A stretch of 64,000 nucleotides of DNA from Simiduia sp. 21SJ11W-1 (lineage in GTDB: Bacteria; Pseudomonadota; Gammaproteobacteria; Pseudomonadales; Cellvibrionaceae): positions 124,001 through 188,000 of the forward strand of contig NZ_CP090959.1 in NCBI RefSeq assembly GCF_024138675.1, in the 5' to 3' direction. The first letter of the stretch is position 1. Each line of letters opens with the position of its first letter. The notes under the pieces were generated by a model. It searched no databases. It was not told the origin of the DNA and was given only the letters and a program-made list of their open reading frames with translations. A program made the translations under genes and the position numbers. Of the stretch, positions 45,722 to 55,554 are shown in pieces.

Positions 45722-48005
45722 CTTCCGCGCGCGCCTGCTGTGTATTTTTATCCCGCTGTTGTTGCTTACATTGGGTGCCATCACCTGGTCTGTTTTTAGT
45801 GCAACCAAAAATGCAGGCCAGGCCTTTGCAAATAATGAACTGGATGTGGCCGAGCGGGTGTTCGATCAACTAATTCGCGAAGATCGAACCCAGCTTAAAA
45901 ACAGCGTGACCATACTGGCGGAAGACTACGGCTTTCGGCAGGCAGTGGCCACCGGTGAGCGGGATACGCAAATTTCGGCACTGGCCAATCATGGTGAGCG
46001 TATTGGTGCTGAAATTGTATTGCTCACCAATGCCGCAGGAGAGGTGCTTTTAAGTAGCCACGATCTGCAAGAGGCCCAATCAACCATTGTGCGCGATGTG
46101 CAGCAAGGTGCCAGTTTTGACATGCTGCTTGAGGTTGAGCACAAGCCTTACCAGTTTGCCGTAGTACCGGTATATGCCCCTAACCTGTTGGGTTGGGTTG
46201 GCCTTGGCTTCCCGCTTGATGAGGCGCTGCTTAAAAAATTCAAATCCATTTCTCGGGTAGATGTCACCATTATGGTAGGCCGCGAAGTGCTGCCAAACCT
46301 GACCACGCTGGCACCGGGCCACGACCTGCTTGAAAATAAAGCGGCAGACAATTTTGGCCGCGCCGAGAACTGGCTAAGCCGCACCGTCTGGCTTTCTGGC
46401 GCCGGGGGCGATGAACTCAGCGCATTGCTCACGGTTTCTGCCTCAGATATAAAGGCGCAATTTAATCAGTTGCAACGCCGGTTGGTGATCATTGCAGCGG
46501 TCACGTTAATACTAATTATTCTTGCTGTGTTCAGTATTGCCAACGGCTTAAGCCGGCCGCTTTCGGTGTTGGCGGCGGCGGCAGATCGCATGGCCGCCGG
46601 CGACTATGGGCGCGAAATTTCTTTTAGCCGCGCCGATGAAATCGGCCAGCTGGCAAGTTCTTTAAACAGTATGCAGGCGGCCATTAAAGACCGTGAGGCA
46701 CACATTACCTATGTAGCCGAGCACGATGAGCGTACCGGCCTGCCCAATCGCGAGAAGGCCCAGCAAATTCTCAATGAACTGTTTGATGAGGGCACAAGTT
46801 TTACCGGGGTATTGCTGCGGGTAACCAATATAAAGCGCCTTAACGATCTTTACGGCATCTTGTTTGTGCAACGCTTTGTACCCCTAATGGCCGAGCGCAT
46901 GCGCAATGAAGTAACAGCCTGTGGCACACTCGCGCGCTTGGGTAGCGACGAATTTTTACTCATCATGACCGCAGGTTCAGTGATTAACCGCCAGGAAATC
47001 ACGGCCTTGGCTGAATGTTTCAAGCACCCTTTTAGCCTTGATGGCGTGCAAATTGTATTTGAAGCCGCAGCCGGCGTAATAGAGTGCCCGGAGCAGGCGG
47101 CAAATTATGAGGAGCTGATTCGCCGCAGCAATATCGCCTTGGCAGAATCCGTGCGGGCAGGCAAAAACTTCTACGACTATCAAGCCGGTGCCGATGAATC
47201 GCACTTAAGAAAGCTCAACATCACCGCGCGGTTGCAGCAGGCCATTGCCAATCATGGTTTTGAGTTGTTTTATCAGCCCCAGCAATCATTGCTAGACGAC
47301 TCCATTGAAGGCCTTGAGGCATTGATTCGCTGGGAAGATGAGGTTTTGGGGAAAGTGTTTCCTGATGAATTTATCCCTCTGGCCGAGGAGTCTGGCCTGA
47401 TCAGCGATATTACCCGCTGGGTGCTTGCCCAAGTGCAACAGGACCTAAAGCACATTGGCGAGGCCGGGGGTGCGATAGAAGTGAGCATTAATTTATCGGC
47501 GAAAGATATTCTTGATACCGATATGCTCGATACCCTAACCCGGGCCGCTACCCAAACGATGCCGGCCGGCTGCAGCCTGGCTTATGAAATCACGGAAACG
47601 GCTCTGGTGACCGATGCACATTCGGCTCGCGAGAATTTGCTGGTATTACAGCGCGCCGGCATCCGGCTTTCCATGGATGATTTTGGCACGGGCTTTTCTT
47701 CGCTTTCGCAGTTGAAGATGTTGCCGGTTTCCAAACTGAAAATAGATAAATCTTTTGTGCTTGAATTGGCCAAAGATCAGGATGATCAGAAAATTGTTGA
47801 GGCAACACTGGGGCTTGCCAGGGCACTGAACCTCTCGGTAATTGCCGAGGGTGTAGAAGATGAACAGGCAAAAGCCCTGCTGCGGCGATGGGGCTGCCAA
47901 AGTATTCAGGGCTACTATCTGGCAAGGCCAATGACCCTTGCTGCCACACTAAAATGGCTGACGGAATACAACAGCGCATCCATGGAAAGCCGCACGCATT
48001 CCTGA
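45714..48005 (+). CDS. membrane-bound HAMP-GGDEF-EAL protein (probable c-di-GMP phosphodiesterase)
   Basis: 763 residues. An N-terminal membrane segment, a periplasmic Cache-like sensor (about 30-245), a second membrane segment (VIIAAVTLILIILAVFSIA) and a HAMP linker (LSRPLSVLAAAADRMAAGDYG) precede the output. The GGDEF site is degenerate (LGSDEF). The EAL domain has EAL in EGLEALIRW, NLSAKD, EITETAL, DDFGTGFSS, KIDKSF and AEGVED, so a phosphodiesterase is likely. It overlaps the cupredoxin gene and leads into a DUF3034 gene. Confidence 0.9.
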   Translation: MISFRARLLCIFIPLLLLTLGAITWSVFSATKNAGQAFANNELDVAERVFDQLIREDRTQLKNSVTILAEDYGFRQAVATGERDTQISALANHGERIGAEIVLLTNAAGEVLLSSHDLQEAQSTIVRDVQQGASFDMLLEVEHKPYQFAVVPVYAPNLLGWVGLGFPLDEALLKKFKSISRVDVTIMVGREVLPNLTTLAPGHDLLENKAADNFGRAENWLSRTVWLSGAGGDELSALLTVSASDIKAQFNQLQRRLVIIAAVTLILIILAVFSIANGLSRPLSVLAAAADRMAAGDYGREISFSRADEIGQLASSLNSMQAAIKDREAHITYVAEHDERTGLPNREKAQQILNELFDEGTSFTGVLLRVTNIKRLNDLYGILFVQRFVPLMAERMRNEVTACGTLARLGSDEFLLIMTAGSVINRQEITALAECFKHPFSLDGVQIVFEAAAGVIECPEQAANYEELIRRSNIALAESVRAGKNFYDYQAGADESHLRKLNITARLQQAIANHGFELFYQPQQSLLDDSIEGLEALIRWEDEVLGKVFPDEFIPLAEESGLISDITRWVLAQVQQDLKHIGEAGGAIEVSINLSAKDILDTDMLDTLTRAATQTMPAGCSLAYEITETALVTDAHSARENLLVLQRAGIRLSMDDFGTGFSSLSQLKMLPVSKLKIDKSFVLELAKDQDDQKIVEATLGLARALNLSVIAEGVEDEQAKALLRRWGCQSIQGYYLARPMTLAATLKWLTEYNSASMESRTHS

Positions 48006-48050
48006 TAGTGAACCCAACCCAATGTCCGTGTCTGCATGAGAGGATGTTAA

Positions 48051-48929
48051 ATGAAAATAAAGTTACGCCAACTGGTGCTATTGCTGTTGTGTAGCTGGCT
48101 GTTGCCGGCGGCCGCGCAACACCGCATTCTGGCAACCCCCGGGGCCATGCAGCTTGAGGGTAGCGCCGGCGGTGGTTTGGTGCCTTGGGCTGTGATTGGC
48201 AGCTACGCGCACCGGGACGAATGGGCGGCCTCCGCTGCCCTTACGGCAGTGCAGCTAGAGGATTTCACACTTTCCCAGGCGGCACTGTTAGTTGGTTGGG
48301 ACAACCGGCTAGAGCTTAGCTACGCACATCAAACCCTGCGCCTTGGCGATCGTGCCGCCGATGAGCTGGCCGCTATCACCGGCGGCGCCTTTTCAAGCCT
48401 TACCATCGAGCAGGATGTGTGGGGTGCGAAGGTGCGCCTGGCAGGTGATGTGATCTATGGCGCCCTGCCACAGGTGAGCGCAGGCGTGCAATACAAAATA
48501 AATCGCAATCCGGCGATTGCCACCAAGGTGCTGGGCGCAAAATCTGATACCGGCATCGACTATTACCTGGCGGCCTCAAAGCTTTACCTGGATGCCCTCT
48601 GGGGCCGCAACGTTTTACTGAATGCAACGGTGCGTCATACCAAGGCTAACCAACTCGGCTTGTTAGGCTTTGGTGGCGATGGTGATGCAAGGCTGCATGC
48701 AGAGCTTGCAGCCGCTGTGTTTTTTAATCCGCACTGGGCAATGGGCGTGGAATATCGCCAAAAGCCGGACCTGTTAGCCGCAGTAAAAGAAGACCCTTGG
48801 GCCGATGCCTTTGTGGCGTGGTTTCCCAGTAAGCGGCTATCAATAGTGGCGGCCTACGCAAATCTTGGCAATATTGCGCTGTGGGATAACCAGCGCGGTT
48901 GGTATTTATCGGTACAGGTAAATAACTGA
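48051..48929 (+). CDS. DUF3034 family outer-membrane beta-barrel-like protein
   Basis: 292 residues. A signal peptide ends near PAAAQ. The opening GSAGGGLVPWAVIGSYA is typical of DUF3034, followed by amphipathic beta strands and a terminal aromatic strand (GWYLSVQVNN). These look like small outer-membrane barrels of unknown role. Its TGA overlaps by one base the start of the truncated hemoglobin gene, so the two are coupled. Confidence 0.75.
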   Translation: MKIKLRQLVLLLLCSWLLPAAAQHRILATPGAMQLEGSAGGGLVPWAVIGSYAHRDEWAASAALTAVQLEDFTLSQAALLVGWDNRLELSYAHQTLRLGDRAADELAAITGGAFSSLTIEQDVWGAKVRLAGDVIYGALPQVSAGVQYKINRNPAIATKVLGAKSDTGIDYYLAASKLYLDALWGRNVLLNATVRHTKANQLGLLGFGGDGDARLHAELAAAVFFNPHWAMGVEYRQKPDLLAAVKEDPWADAFVAWFPSKRLSIVAAYANLGNIALWDNQRGWYLSVQVNN

Positions 48930-49384
48930 TGTTGGGAAAATTATTAATAATACGGGCAGGTTTTTTGGCCGCGGGTTTAGCGCTTGCAGCCTGCGTTCAG
49001 GCGCCGCACAACCAGGATGCCAATAGCCTCTATCAGCGGCTTGGAAAAACCCCGGGCATTAGCGCGCTGGTAGATAATTTTTTATATGAAATTGGCGATA
49101 GCGAATTATTGCGCCCGCACTTTGAGCAAACGGATCTCGAGCGCTTTCGTGAAAAGCTCATCGAGCAGCTGTGTGAAGTAAGCGGTGGCCCCTGTGAATA
49201 CACCGGCGACTCCATGCAGGAAGTACACAGCGGTATGGCCATTAATAATCGCCACTTCGATGCCACAGTAGCGGCACTTATACGTGCCATGAACGCCACA
49301 GGTATAGATGTAGCAAGCCAGAATGCTCTCTTGAAGCGGCTTGCCGCCATGCACCCCGAGGTGATGGCGGAGACTTTGGATTAA
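48929..49384 (+). CDS. lipoprotein-type group 1 truncated hemoglobin
   Basis: 151 residues. A signal peptide ends in the lipobox LAAC. The globin begins SLYQRLGKTPGISALVDNF, a classic group 1 truncated hemoglobin N-terminus, and continues with HFEQTDLERFREKLIEQLCEVSGGPCEYTG. The proximal heme His is in NNRHFDATVAAL. A membrane-anchored periplasmic location is unusual for a hemoglobin. The neighbouring membrane-bound EAL protein with a periplasmic sensor and the cupredoxin suggest gas or redox sensing in the periplasm; this is inference. Confidence 0.88.
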   Translation: MLGKLLIIRAGFLAAGLALAACVQAPHNQDANSLYQRLGKTPGISALVDNFLYEIGDSELLRPHFEQTDLERFREKLIEQLCEVSGGPCEYTGDSMQEVHSGMAINNRHFDATVAALIRAMNATGIDVASQNALLKRLAAMHPEVMAETLD

Positions 49385-49394
49385 CAGTTTGATG

Positions 49395-51695
49395 TTATGC
49401 CGCGGCGCCTTCTAGCTTTTTTCTGAGGCTCTTTGCCGCCTGTACCATTACCGTTAATGCCGCTTTGGTTTCAGGCCAGCCGCGGGTTTTTAAGCCGCAG
49501 TCAGGGTTAATCCATAGATTTTGTGCGGGTATTTTTTCAGCCGCCCGGGTAATCAGGCCTTCAATCCAGCCTTGGTTTGGCACATTGGGCGAATGAATAT
49601 CGTACACACCCGGGCCTATGTGATTGGGGTAGGCAAAGTGATTAAAGGCATCCAACAGTTCCATTTTCGAACGCGATGTTTCGATAGTGATCACATCGGC
49701 ATCGAGTGCGGTAATGGCCTCCATGATGTCGTTGAACTCTGCGTAGCACATGTGGGTGTGAATTTGGGTGTGGTCTGCCACTTCGGCGCAGCATACGCGA
49801 AAGGCGTGCGTGGCCCAGGCGAGATAATGTGGCCAATCCTTTTTGCGCAGCGGTAAACCCTCGCGCAGTGCTGGCTCATCGATTTGAATGATGCCAATGC
49901 CCGCAGCCTCTAAGTCTTGCACTTCATCGCGTATGGCTAGCGCAATTTGTTGGGCCGTGGTGCTGCGTGGTTGATCGTCGCGCACGAAAGACCAGCACAA
50001 AATAGTCACGGGCCCCGTGAGCATGCCCTTCACGGGTTTGTTAGTAAGGCTTTGGGCGTAGCGGGCCCACTCAACGGTGATGGGCTGGGCTCGCGCAACA
50101 TCACCCACAATAATGGGCGGCTTTACGCAGCGTGAGCCGTAGCTTTGCACCCAGCCGCACTGGGTAAATACAAAGCCTTCCAGTTGTTCGCCAAAGTACT
50201 CCACCATGTCGTTGCGCTCGGCTTCGCCGTGTACCAGTACATCCAGGCCGATCTCTTCCTGCACGCGGATGGCGTGTTTGATTTCCTGTTGCATGAGCGC
50301 GGTGTAGTCGCGCTCGCTGAGTTCCTGGGCTTTGTAAAGCCTGCGTGCCCTGCGGATTTCGGCCGTTTGCGGAAACGAGCCAATGGTTGTGGTGGGCAGT
50401 GGTGGCAATGTGAATGTTTGCTGCTGGATTTTAATGCGCTCTTTAAAGGCTGTTGGGCGCAGTGCGTTGTGATCACCCAGGCGCGCAACCCGGGTGTGTA
50501 CCGCGCGCTGATTTATGCGCGGCGATTGTTGGCGAAGCGCGCGTTGTGCACGGTTTTCTGCCAGCGCCGCTTGCACCTCGGGGTTTGCCGGTTCACGCAG
50601 TGCGCGCGCAAGTAATGCAAGCTCCTCAAGCTTTTGCTGGGCAAAGGCAAGCCAGGGCTTTACATCTTCTGGCAGCGCTGTTTCAGCCGCTAAATCTACG
50701 GGCACGTGCAGTAGCGAGCACGAAGGTGCAAGCCATAGCCTGTCGCCCAGCCGCTCGGCAATGGGCACAAGGCGCTCAAGGGCGGCGTTAAGGTCTGTGC
50801 GCCAGATGTTGCGCCCGTTAATAATCCCCACACTTAATACCTTGTGCGGGCTCAGGCGATCGAGCAGGCGATTGATGTCTTCGGCGCCGCGCACGGCATC
50901 AATGTGCAGGCCTGCAACGGGCAGTTGCAGCGCTACCGACAAATTATTGCCCAGTGAGCCAAAGTAATTCGCCACCAGTTGATTGAGCCCGCGAATTTGC
51001 AATTTGTGATAGCAGGGCTCAAAGGCCTGTGCCCACTCTATGGGCAAATCGAGCGACAGTATGGGTTCATCTATTTGTACCCATTGGGCACCGGCATCGT
51101 GTAGCTCTTGCAGCAATTGACGATACACAGGCAGCAAGTTTTCCAAGAGTGAAAGTTTATCTGTTGCAGGCTCTGTGCATTTGCCCAGCCACAAATAAGT
51201 GAGCGGGCCGATGATTACGGGCTTGGCGTTACGGCCTTGGGCGCGGGCTTCGCGGGTTTCATCAATGATCTGCCGGTAGCTCAGTCGAAATTGCTGGTTG
51301 GCTTCAAACTCTGGCACCAGATAGTGGTAATTGGTATCGAACCATTTGGTCATCTCGCTGGCGGCATTGGCCGCGCAGCAATCCTTTTGAGCGCGCCCGC
51401 GAGCCACGCGAAAAATAGTATCCAAGTCCACCGGCTGGCCCGGCGTGAAGCCCGCTCGTGCCGGTATTACACCCAGTGTGGCAGAGAGGCTTAGCACCTG
51501 GTCGTACCAGGCGAAATCCCCCACGGGCACCCAGTTAAGCTGTGCTTGGCGCTGCCAATGGGCGCGTCGCAAGTTTTCGCCGGTTGCAAGGAGTGTGGGC
51601 AGATCGCTGTTGCCGGCCCAATAGGCCTCTAGGGCGAACTTGAGTTCTCGCTTGGCGCCAATGCGCGGAAAGCCTAGGTTGTGTATCTGTGCCAT
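49395..51695 (-). CDS. metE: cobalamin-independent methionine synthase
   Basis: 766 residues, full length. The N-terminal [15 protein letters not shown] is standard. Zinc ligands are visible in the C-terminal half: His and Cys in [11 protein letters not shown] and Cys in [11 protein letters not shown], with [16 protein letters not shown] binding substrate. It transfers a methyl from methyltetrahydrofolate-polyglutamate to homocysteine. It is divergent from metR across a 117-bp region holding a MetR box. Confidence 0.98.
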   Translation of the reverse strand: MAQIHNLGFPRIGAKRELKFALEAYWAGNSDLPTLLATGENLRRAHWQRQAQLNWVPVGDFAWYDQVLSLSATLGVIPARAGFTPGQPVDLDTIFRVARGRAQKDCCAANAASEMTKWFDTNYHYLVPEFEANQQFRLSYRQIIDETREARAQGRNAKPVIIGPLTYLWLGKCTEPATDKLSLLENLLPVYRQLLQELHDAGAQWVQIDEPILSLDLPIEWAQAFEPCYHKLQIRGLNQLVANYFGSLGNNLSVALQLPVAGLHIDAVRGAEDINRLLDRLSPHKVLSVGIINGRNIWRTDLNAALERLVPIAERLGDRLWLAPSCSLLHVPVDLAAETALPEDVKPWLAFAQQKLEELALLARALREPANPEVQAALAENRAQRALRQQSPRINQRAVHTRVARLGDHNALRPTAFKERIKIQQQTFTLPPLPTTTIGSFPQTAEIRRARRLYKAQELSERDYTALMQQEIKHAIRVQEEIGLDVLVHGEAERNDMVEYFGEQLEGFVFTQCGWVQSYGSRCVKPPIIVGDVARAQPITVEWARYAQSLTNKPVKGMLTGPVTILCWSFVRDDQPRSTTAQQIALAIRDEVQDLEAAGIGIIQIDEPALREGLPLRKKDWPHYLAWATHAFRVCCAEVADHTQIHTHMCYAEFNDIMEAITALDADVITIETSRSKMELLDAFNHFAYPNHIGPGVYDIHSPNVPNQGWIEGLITRAAEKIPAQNLWINPDCGLKTRGWPETKAALTVMVQAAKSLRKKLEGAAA

Positions 51696-51782
51696 GAGGT
51701 GCCTGCCTGTTGAAAAGTTAACGTGGCGGCATTGTGCGAAGCCTGATAGGGTGAATCAAACTGATTGTTTTTCTATTTAAAG

Positions 51783-51795
51783 TGAAATTAATTCA
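51783..51795. promoter_or_regulatory. MetR-binding box between metE and metR
   Basis: TGAAATTAATTCA is a perfect match to the MetR consensus TGAA-N5-TTCA, 18 bp before the metR start and in the shared divergent promoter region. Confidence 0.8.
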
Positions 51796-51812
51796 TATAT
51801 CTGCGAACCCCA

Positions 51813-52742
51813 ATGAACCTTGAAATTCGTCAACTGAAAACCCTGGTGGCCCTGCGCGAAACGGGCACGCTGGTTGAAGCTGCGCACAGGTTGTGCTTAA
51901 CCCAATCGGCACTGTCGCACCAAATGAAAGAGCTGGAGCTGCAACTGGGCGGCCCGGTATTCGTGCGCAAGAGCCGCCCCATTCGCTTTACGGGCGCGGG
52001 CCTCAGGCTTTTGGCGCTGGCCGATACGGTGTTGGGTGCGCTCGCTGATGCCGAGCGCGATATTCAAAAGCTGGTGCACGGTGAAGCAGGGCGGCTATTT
52101 ATGGCCATTGAGTGCCACAGCTGCTTTAACTGGCTGATGCCGGTGATAGACGCGTATCGCCCCCACTGGCCGCAGGTGGAGCTGGATTTTTCCGGTGGCT
52201 TTACCTTTGAGCCACTGCCTGCCTTGGTGCAGGGGGAGGTGGATCTTGTGATTACCACCGACCCGCAGCCCCTCAAAGGTATAGTGTATGCACCCCTGTT
52301 TGACTGTGAAATGCGCCTGGCCGTGGCGCCCGGCCACCCCCTTGCCTGCCGTGAGCGGGTTGAGGCCGCCGATATTGCGCAAGAAACATTGATTACCTAC
52401 CCGGTATTGCCAGATAGGCTTGATATTATTTCCCGCTTTCTGGCGCCAAAGGGTGTGGCACCGGCCATTCGCACCACCGAGCTTACACTGATGATGGTGC
52501 AAATGGTGGCCTCGGGCCGGGGCGTGTGCTGCTTGCCCAATTGGGTGCTGGATGAATACGCTAACCTTGGCAAGCTGGTGAGCCTGCCCCTTGGTGATGG
52601 CATGTGGAGCCGGGTGCAACTGGCCATGCGCGCAGACACCCAGGCCACCGCTTATGCGCAAGATTTCATTCGCCTGGCGCGCGCGCATTGCTTTGCCAGC
52701 CTCTCGGGTATTCGCCCGGTGCAGTTAGAATCAGACAGTTAA
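51813..52742 (+). CDS. metR: LysR-family regulator MetR
   Basis: 309 residues. The N-terminal winged helix is MNLEIRQLKTLVALRETGTL and the following SALSHQMKELE recognition helix. A ligand domain binding homocysteine follows. Divergence from metE and the perfect MetR box between them identify it. It should activate metE when homocysteine accumulates. Confidence 0.95.
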   Translation: MNLEIRQLKTLVALRETGTLVEAAHRLCLTQSALSHQMKELELQLGGPVFVRKSRPIRFTGAGLRLLALADTVLGALADAERDIQKLVHGEAGRLFMAIECHSCFNWLMPVIDAYRPHWPQVELDFSGGFTFEPLPALVQGEVDLVITTDPQPLKGIVYAPLFDCEMRLAVAPGHPLACRERVEAADIAQETLITYPVLPDRLDIISRFLAPKGVAPAIRTTELTLMMVQMVASGRGVCCLPNWVLDEYANLGKLVSLPLGDGMWSRVQLAMRADTQATAYAQDFIRLARAHCFASLSGIRPVQLESDS

Positions 52743-52769
52743 TCAAAAATAAGAAAAGGGATGAACGCT

Positions 52770-54497
52770 ATGGCGCCCACCAAACCGAAAAAAACCAATA
52801 CCCGCGGCGCCTGGCTGCTGAGTTTGTTCGCCCTGCCCTTTGCCTGCGTGGGCGTGGGCTTTTTGCTGTTCAGTATTATTCCATCGGTTGTTGAATGGGC
52901 CCAGATGCAAAGCTGGCAGCCTGTGAGTGCCGAAGTTCTGAGCGCCAATACGCGGGTGAGTCGCGGCGACGACAGCACCACCTACGAAGCCCAGGCGCGC
53001 TATCGCTACGTGTACCAAGGTGGGCAATATGAAAGCGCGCGCGTGGGCATTATGTCTGGCGCAGATAACATTGGCCGTTGGCAGCAAGCGCGTGGCGCCG
53101 AGCTCAAGCGCGCGTTACAAAACAAGCGCGCTATTACGGTGTATGTGAACCCAAATGAACCGCAGGAGGCCGTGGTCTACCGCGAGCTGCGCTGGGGCAT
53201 GCTCGCCTTTAAAAGTATTTTTGTGGTGGTGTTTGGGGGCGTGGGCATCGGCCTGATTTGGCTTGCCTGGCGCAAGGCCGATGAGCCGGCAAGCCTTGAA
53301 GGGGAGCCCGAGCCTTGGCGGCTTCGCAAGGCGTGGGCAAACCCCGTGCACTCCAACAGCAAGCTGGGGCTGTATGTGATCACGGGGTTTGCGATTGTAT
53401 GGAATGCGCTGTCGCTGCCGGTGGTGTTTGTGGTGCCAGAGGAGTTGGCCAAAGGAAATCAGGCAATACTTTTTGCATTGGTTTTTCCGCTGGTGGGAGC
53501 CGGTTTAATTATTGCGGCCATAGTGAAGTGGCGCCAGTGGTTGCGCTTCGGTGCCGTGCCCTTGCACATGAACCCCTGGCCCGCGCAATTGGGTGGCCAA
53601 CTGGCGGGCAAGCTGGCCTTTGCCCTGCCCTATAACCCGCATGCGCGCGTAGAGTTACGCTTAAGTTGTATTCACAGCTATTACAGCGGCACCGGAAAAA
53701 ATCGCGAGCGCAGAGAAAAAATAGTTTGGCAGGCAGAAGGTTATGCCAACACAGAGCCCGCACCGGTAGGCAGCGCTGTTGAGTTTGCCTTTGATATTCC
53801 GGCCGACCTACCCCATTCGCAACTGCCGGATGAGCGCTACCATTTTTGGCGTTTGGATGTGTCTGCCAATATTCCGGGTGCCGATTTTTCACAGCAATAT
53901 GAGGTGCCGGTATTTGCCACAGGTGAGGCGCCTGCGCGCCGAATGGCTTGTGCGAGCGCGCACCCGGAAATGGCAGCCCTGCGTGAGCAGCGCCTTGAAA
54001 AGCTGCTGAATGCGCGGCAAATTCCTGAGGGTATCGAATTGTTTTATGGCATCGGCAGACGCCTGGTGGGGCGCACCATCGGCTTGGTGATCGGCGCGGG
54101 AATGGCCGTTGGCGGTTGGATGATGGGCAGCTCAAATGCGCCCATTATTTTCCCCATTGTGCTGGTTGGCATAGGCGCAATTATGGCCTTGGTGTGTGCC
54201 TATGGTTTGTTAAACAGCTATTTGGTGAAGGTGGGCACGCGCGGTTTGTACACCGAGCGACGCCTGCTAGGGGTGGTGGTAGCCAAGGGTTTTATCGCGC
54301 CGGCTGAAATCAAAGGGCTGGAAATAAAATCCAAGGGCAGCTCGCAGGTTGGCACTAAACACACAGAGCACTTTGTTATTGATGCATTGTTGAATAATAA
54401 AAAGCGCGTGCGTGTAGTGGAAGATCTGGATGGCCGGGCTATGGCCGAGCAGGCGCTGGAAGCGGTTAGTTTGCTAAGTGGCGTGAGGCCACTTTAG
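52770..54497 (+). CDS. DUF3592 domain membrane protein
   Basis: 575 residues from the ATG at 52770. The first half has a membrane segment, a soluble DUF3592 domain (about 50-130, with the QPVSAEVLSA opening and a YVNPNEPQEAVVYRE motif) and another membrane segment. The second half has two further membrane pairs and a C-terminal soluble region. ATG 52761 sits directly on the AAAAGGG and is less likely to be the start. Function unknown. It follows metR by 28 bases but is probably unrelated to it. Confidence 0.75.
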   Translation: MAPTKPKKTNTRGAWLLSLFALPFACVGVGFLLFSIIPSVVEWAQMQSWQPVSAEVLSANTRVSRGDDSTTYEAQARYRYVYQGGQYESARVGIMSGADNIGRWQQARGAELKRALQNKRAITVYVNPNEPQEAVVYRELRWGMLAFKSIFVVVFGGVGIGLIWLAWRKADEPASLEGEPEPWRLRKAWANPVHSNSKLGLYVITGFAIVWNALSLPVVFVVPEELAKGNQAILFALVFPLVGAGLIIAAIVKWRQWLRFGAVPLHMNPWPAQLGGQLAGKLAFALPYNPHARVELRLSCIHSYYSGTGKNRERREKIVWQAEGYANTEPAPVGSAVEFAFDIPADLPHSQLPDERYHFWRLDVSANIPGADFSQQYEVPVFATGEAPARRMACASAHPEMAALREQRLEKLLNARQIPEGIELFYGIGRRLVGRTIGLVIGAGMAVGGWMMGSSNAPIIFPIVLVGIGAIMALVCAYGLLNSYLVKVGTRGLYTERRLLGVVVAKGFIAPAEIKGLEIKSKGSSQVGTKHTEHFVIDALLNNKKRVRVVEDLDGRAMAEQALEAVSLLSGVRPL

Positions 54498-54508
54498 TGC
54501 CGCAGGTT

Positions 54509-55366
54509 TTACAACAAGCCCTGATCACTCAATTGCTGGCGCAGGTTTTCGAAATCGTATTGGCTAAGGCCCACGTAAATAAGAATTTGTTCTTGCAGCC
54601 GCTGCCATTCGTGATCTTCGGTTTGCTGGCCAAATATTTTGTAGTTGCCGCAAAAATGCTCGGCAATTTTTAATACTGCAAGCAGGTTTTTTTCGCGGCT
54701 ATCTACGCTATCGCTCACCAGTTGTTGCGCCACTTGGTGATGATTGTGAATGGCCTGGCACAGATGCTGGGGCAGCTTCCACGAGCGCGCCACATAGTAA
54801 CCCACCACGCAATGGTTGGTGTGTAACTCGGCATTTTCGGTGGCGTTAATGGTGTTGATCGGGTCTGCGTAGGCGCGCTGCATCACCTCCGGGTAGTTTT
54901 CGTAGCGCATCATCAACAGCGGGATGCCGCAGTTGTGAAATAACCCCAAGGTATAGGCTTCTTCCGGTGAATCTATGCCTATCTGCTTGGCGACGTGGGT
55001 GGCCACCTGGGCGATGTCTATGGCGGTATCCCAAAATTTGCCGAGCGCAATAATTTGTTCGTCAGACAGGGCACCTCGAATGGAGTGCGCATTTACCAGG
55101 CTGATTACACTGTCTATGCCAAGCAAGTTCACTGCCTGCTGGATAGACGAAATTTTATTGGTGAGGTTAAAAAACGGCGAGTTCACGGTTTTTAACACCG
55201 CCCCTGCCAAGCCCACGTCCTGGCTGATAATTTTGGCCAGCGCGTTAATGGAGCACTGCGGGTCGAGCTGCTCCATCTGCAGGTCTACTAGCACCTGCGG
55301 TTGGGGGGGGATGTTAATCCCCTTCAGGAGCGAAGAAATTTGTGCGTCTGTCAGTTCCTGGGGCAT
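54509..55366 (-). CDS. HDOD domain protein
   Basis: 285 residues consisting of one HDOD domain. ALAKIISQDVGLAGAVLKTVNSPFF and SIQQAVNLLGIDSVISLV are family hallmarks; the later LGLFHNCGIPLLM replaces the catalytic HD of HD-GYP. These proteins are non-catalytic signalling modules, often in c-di-GMP or motility networks. It converges with the DUF3592 gene. Confidence 0.9.
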   Translation of the reverse strand: MPQELTDAQISSLLKGINIPPQPQVLVDLQMEQLDPQCSINALAKIISQDVGLAGAVLKTVNSPFFNLTNKISSIQQAVNLLGIDSVISLVNAHSIRGALSDEQIIALGKFWDTAIDIAQVATHVAKQIGIDSPEEAYTLGLFHNCGIPLLMMRYENYPEVMQRAYADPINTINATENAELHTNHCVVGYYVARSWKLPQHLCQAIHNHHQVAQQLVSDSVDSREKNLLAVLKIAEHFCGNYKIFGQQTEDHEWQRLQEQILIYVGLSQYDFENLRQQLSDQGLL

Positions 55367-55554
55367 GAAATGTTCCGGCTGGTTGGCAGGTTCAGTTTAG
55401 ATGATGGCTGCGAAAACGCAGCCCGAACACTAGTTTTTTGTGGCATAAAAAGTGGCCAGGCCTGAACCGACGCGGCCCGCCCGCCCGGCAACACAAAGCG
55501 CGCACGCCCAGGCCCCAGCGGCTATACTGCGCGCTTTTACGCTGAGGTGGCGCC

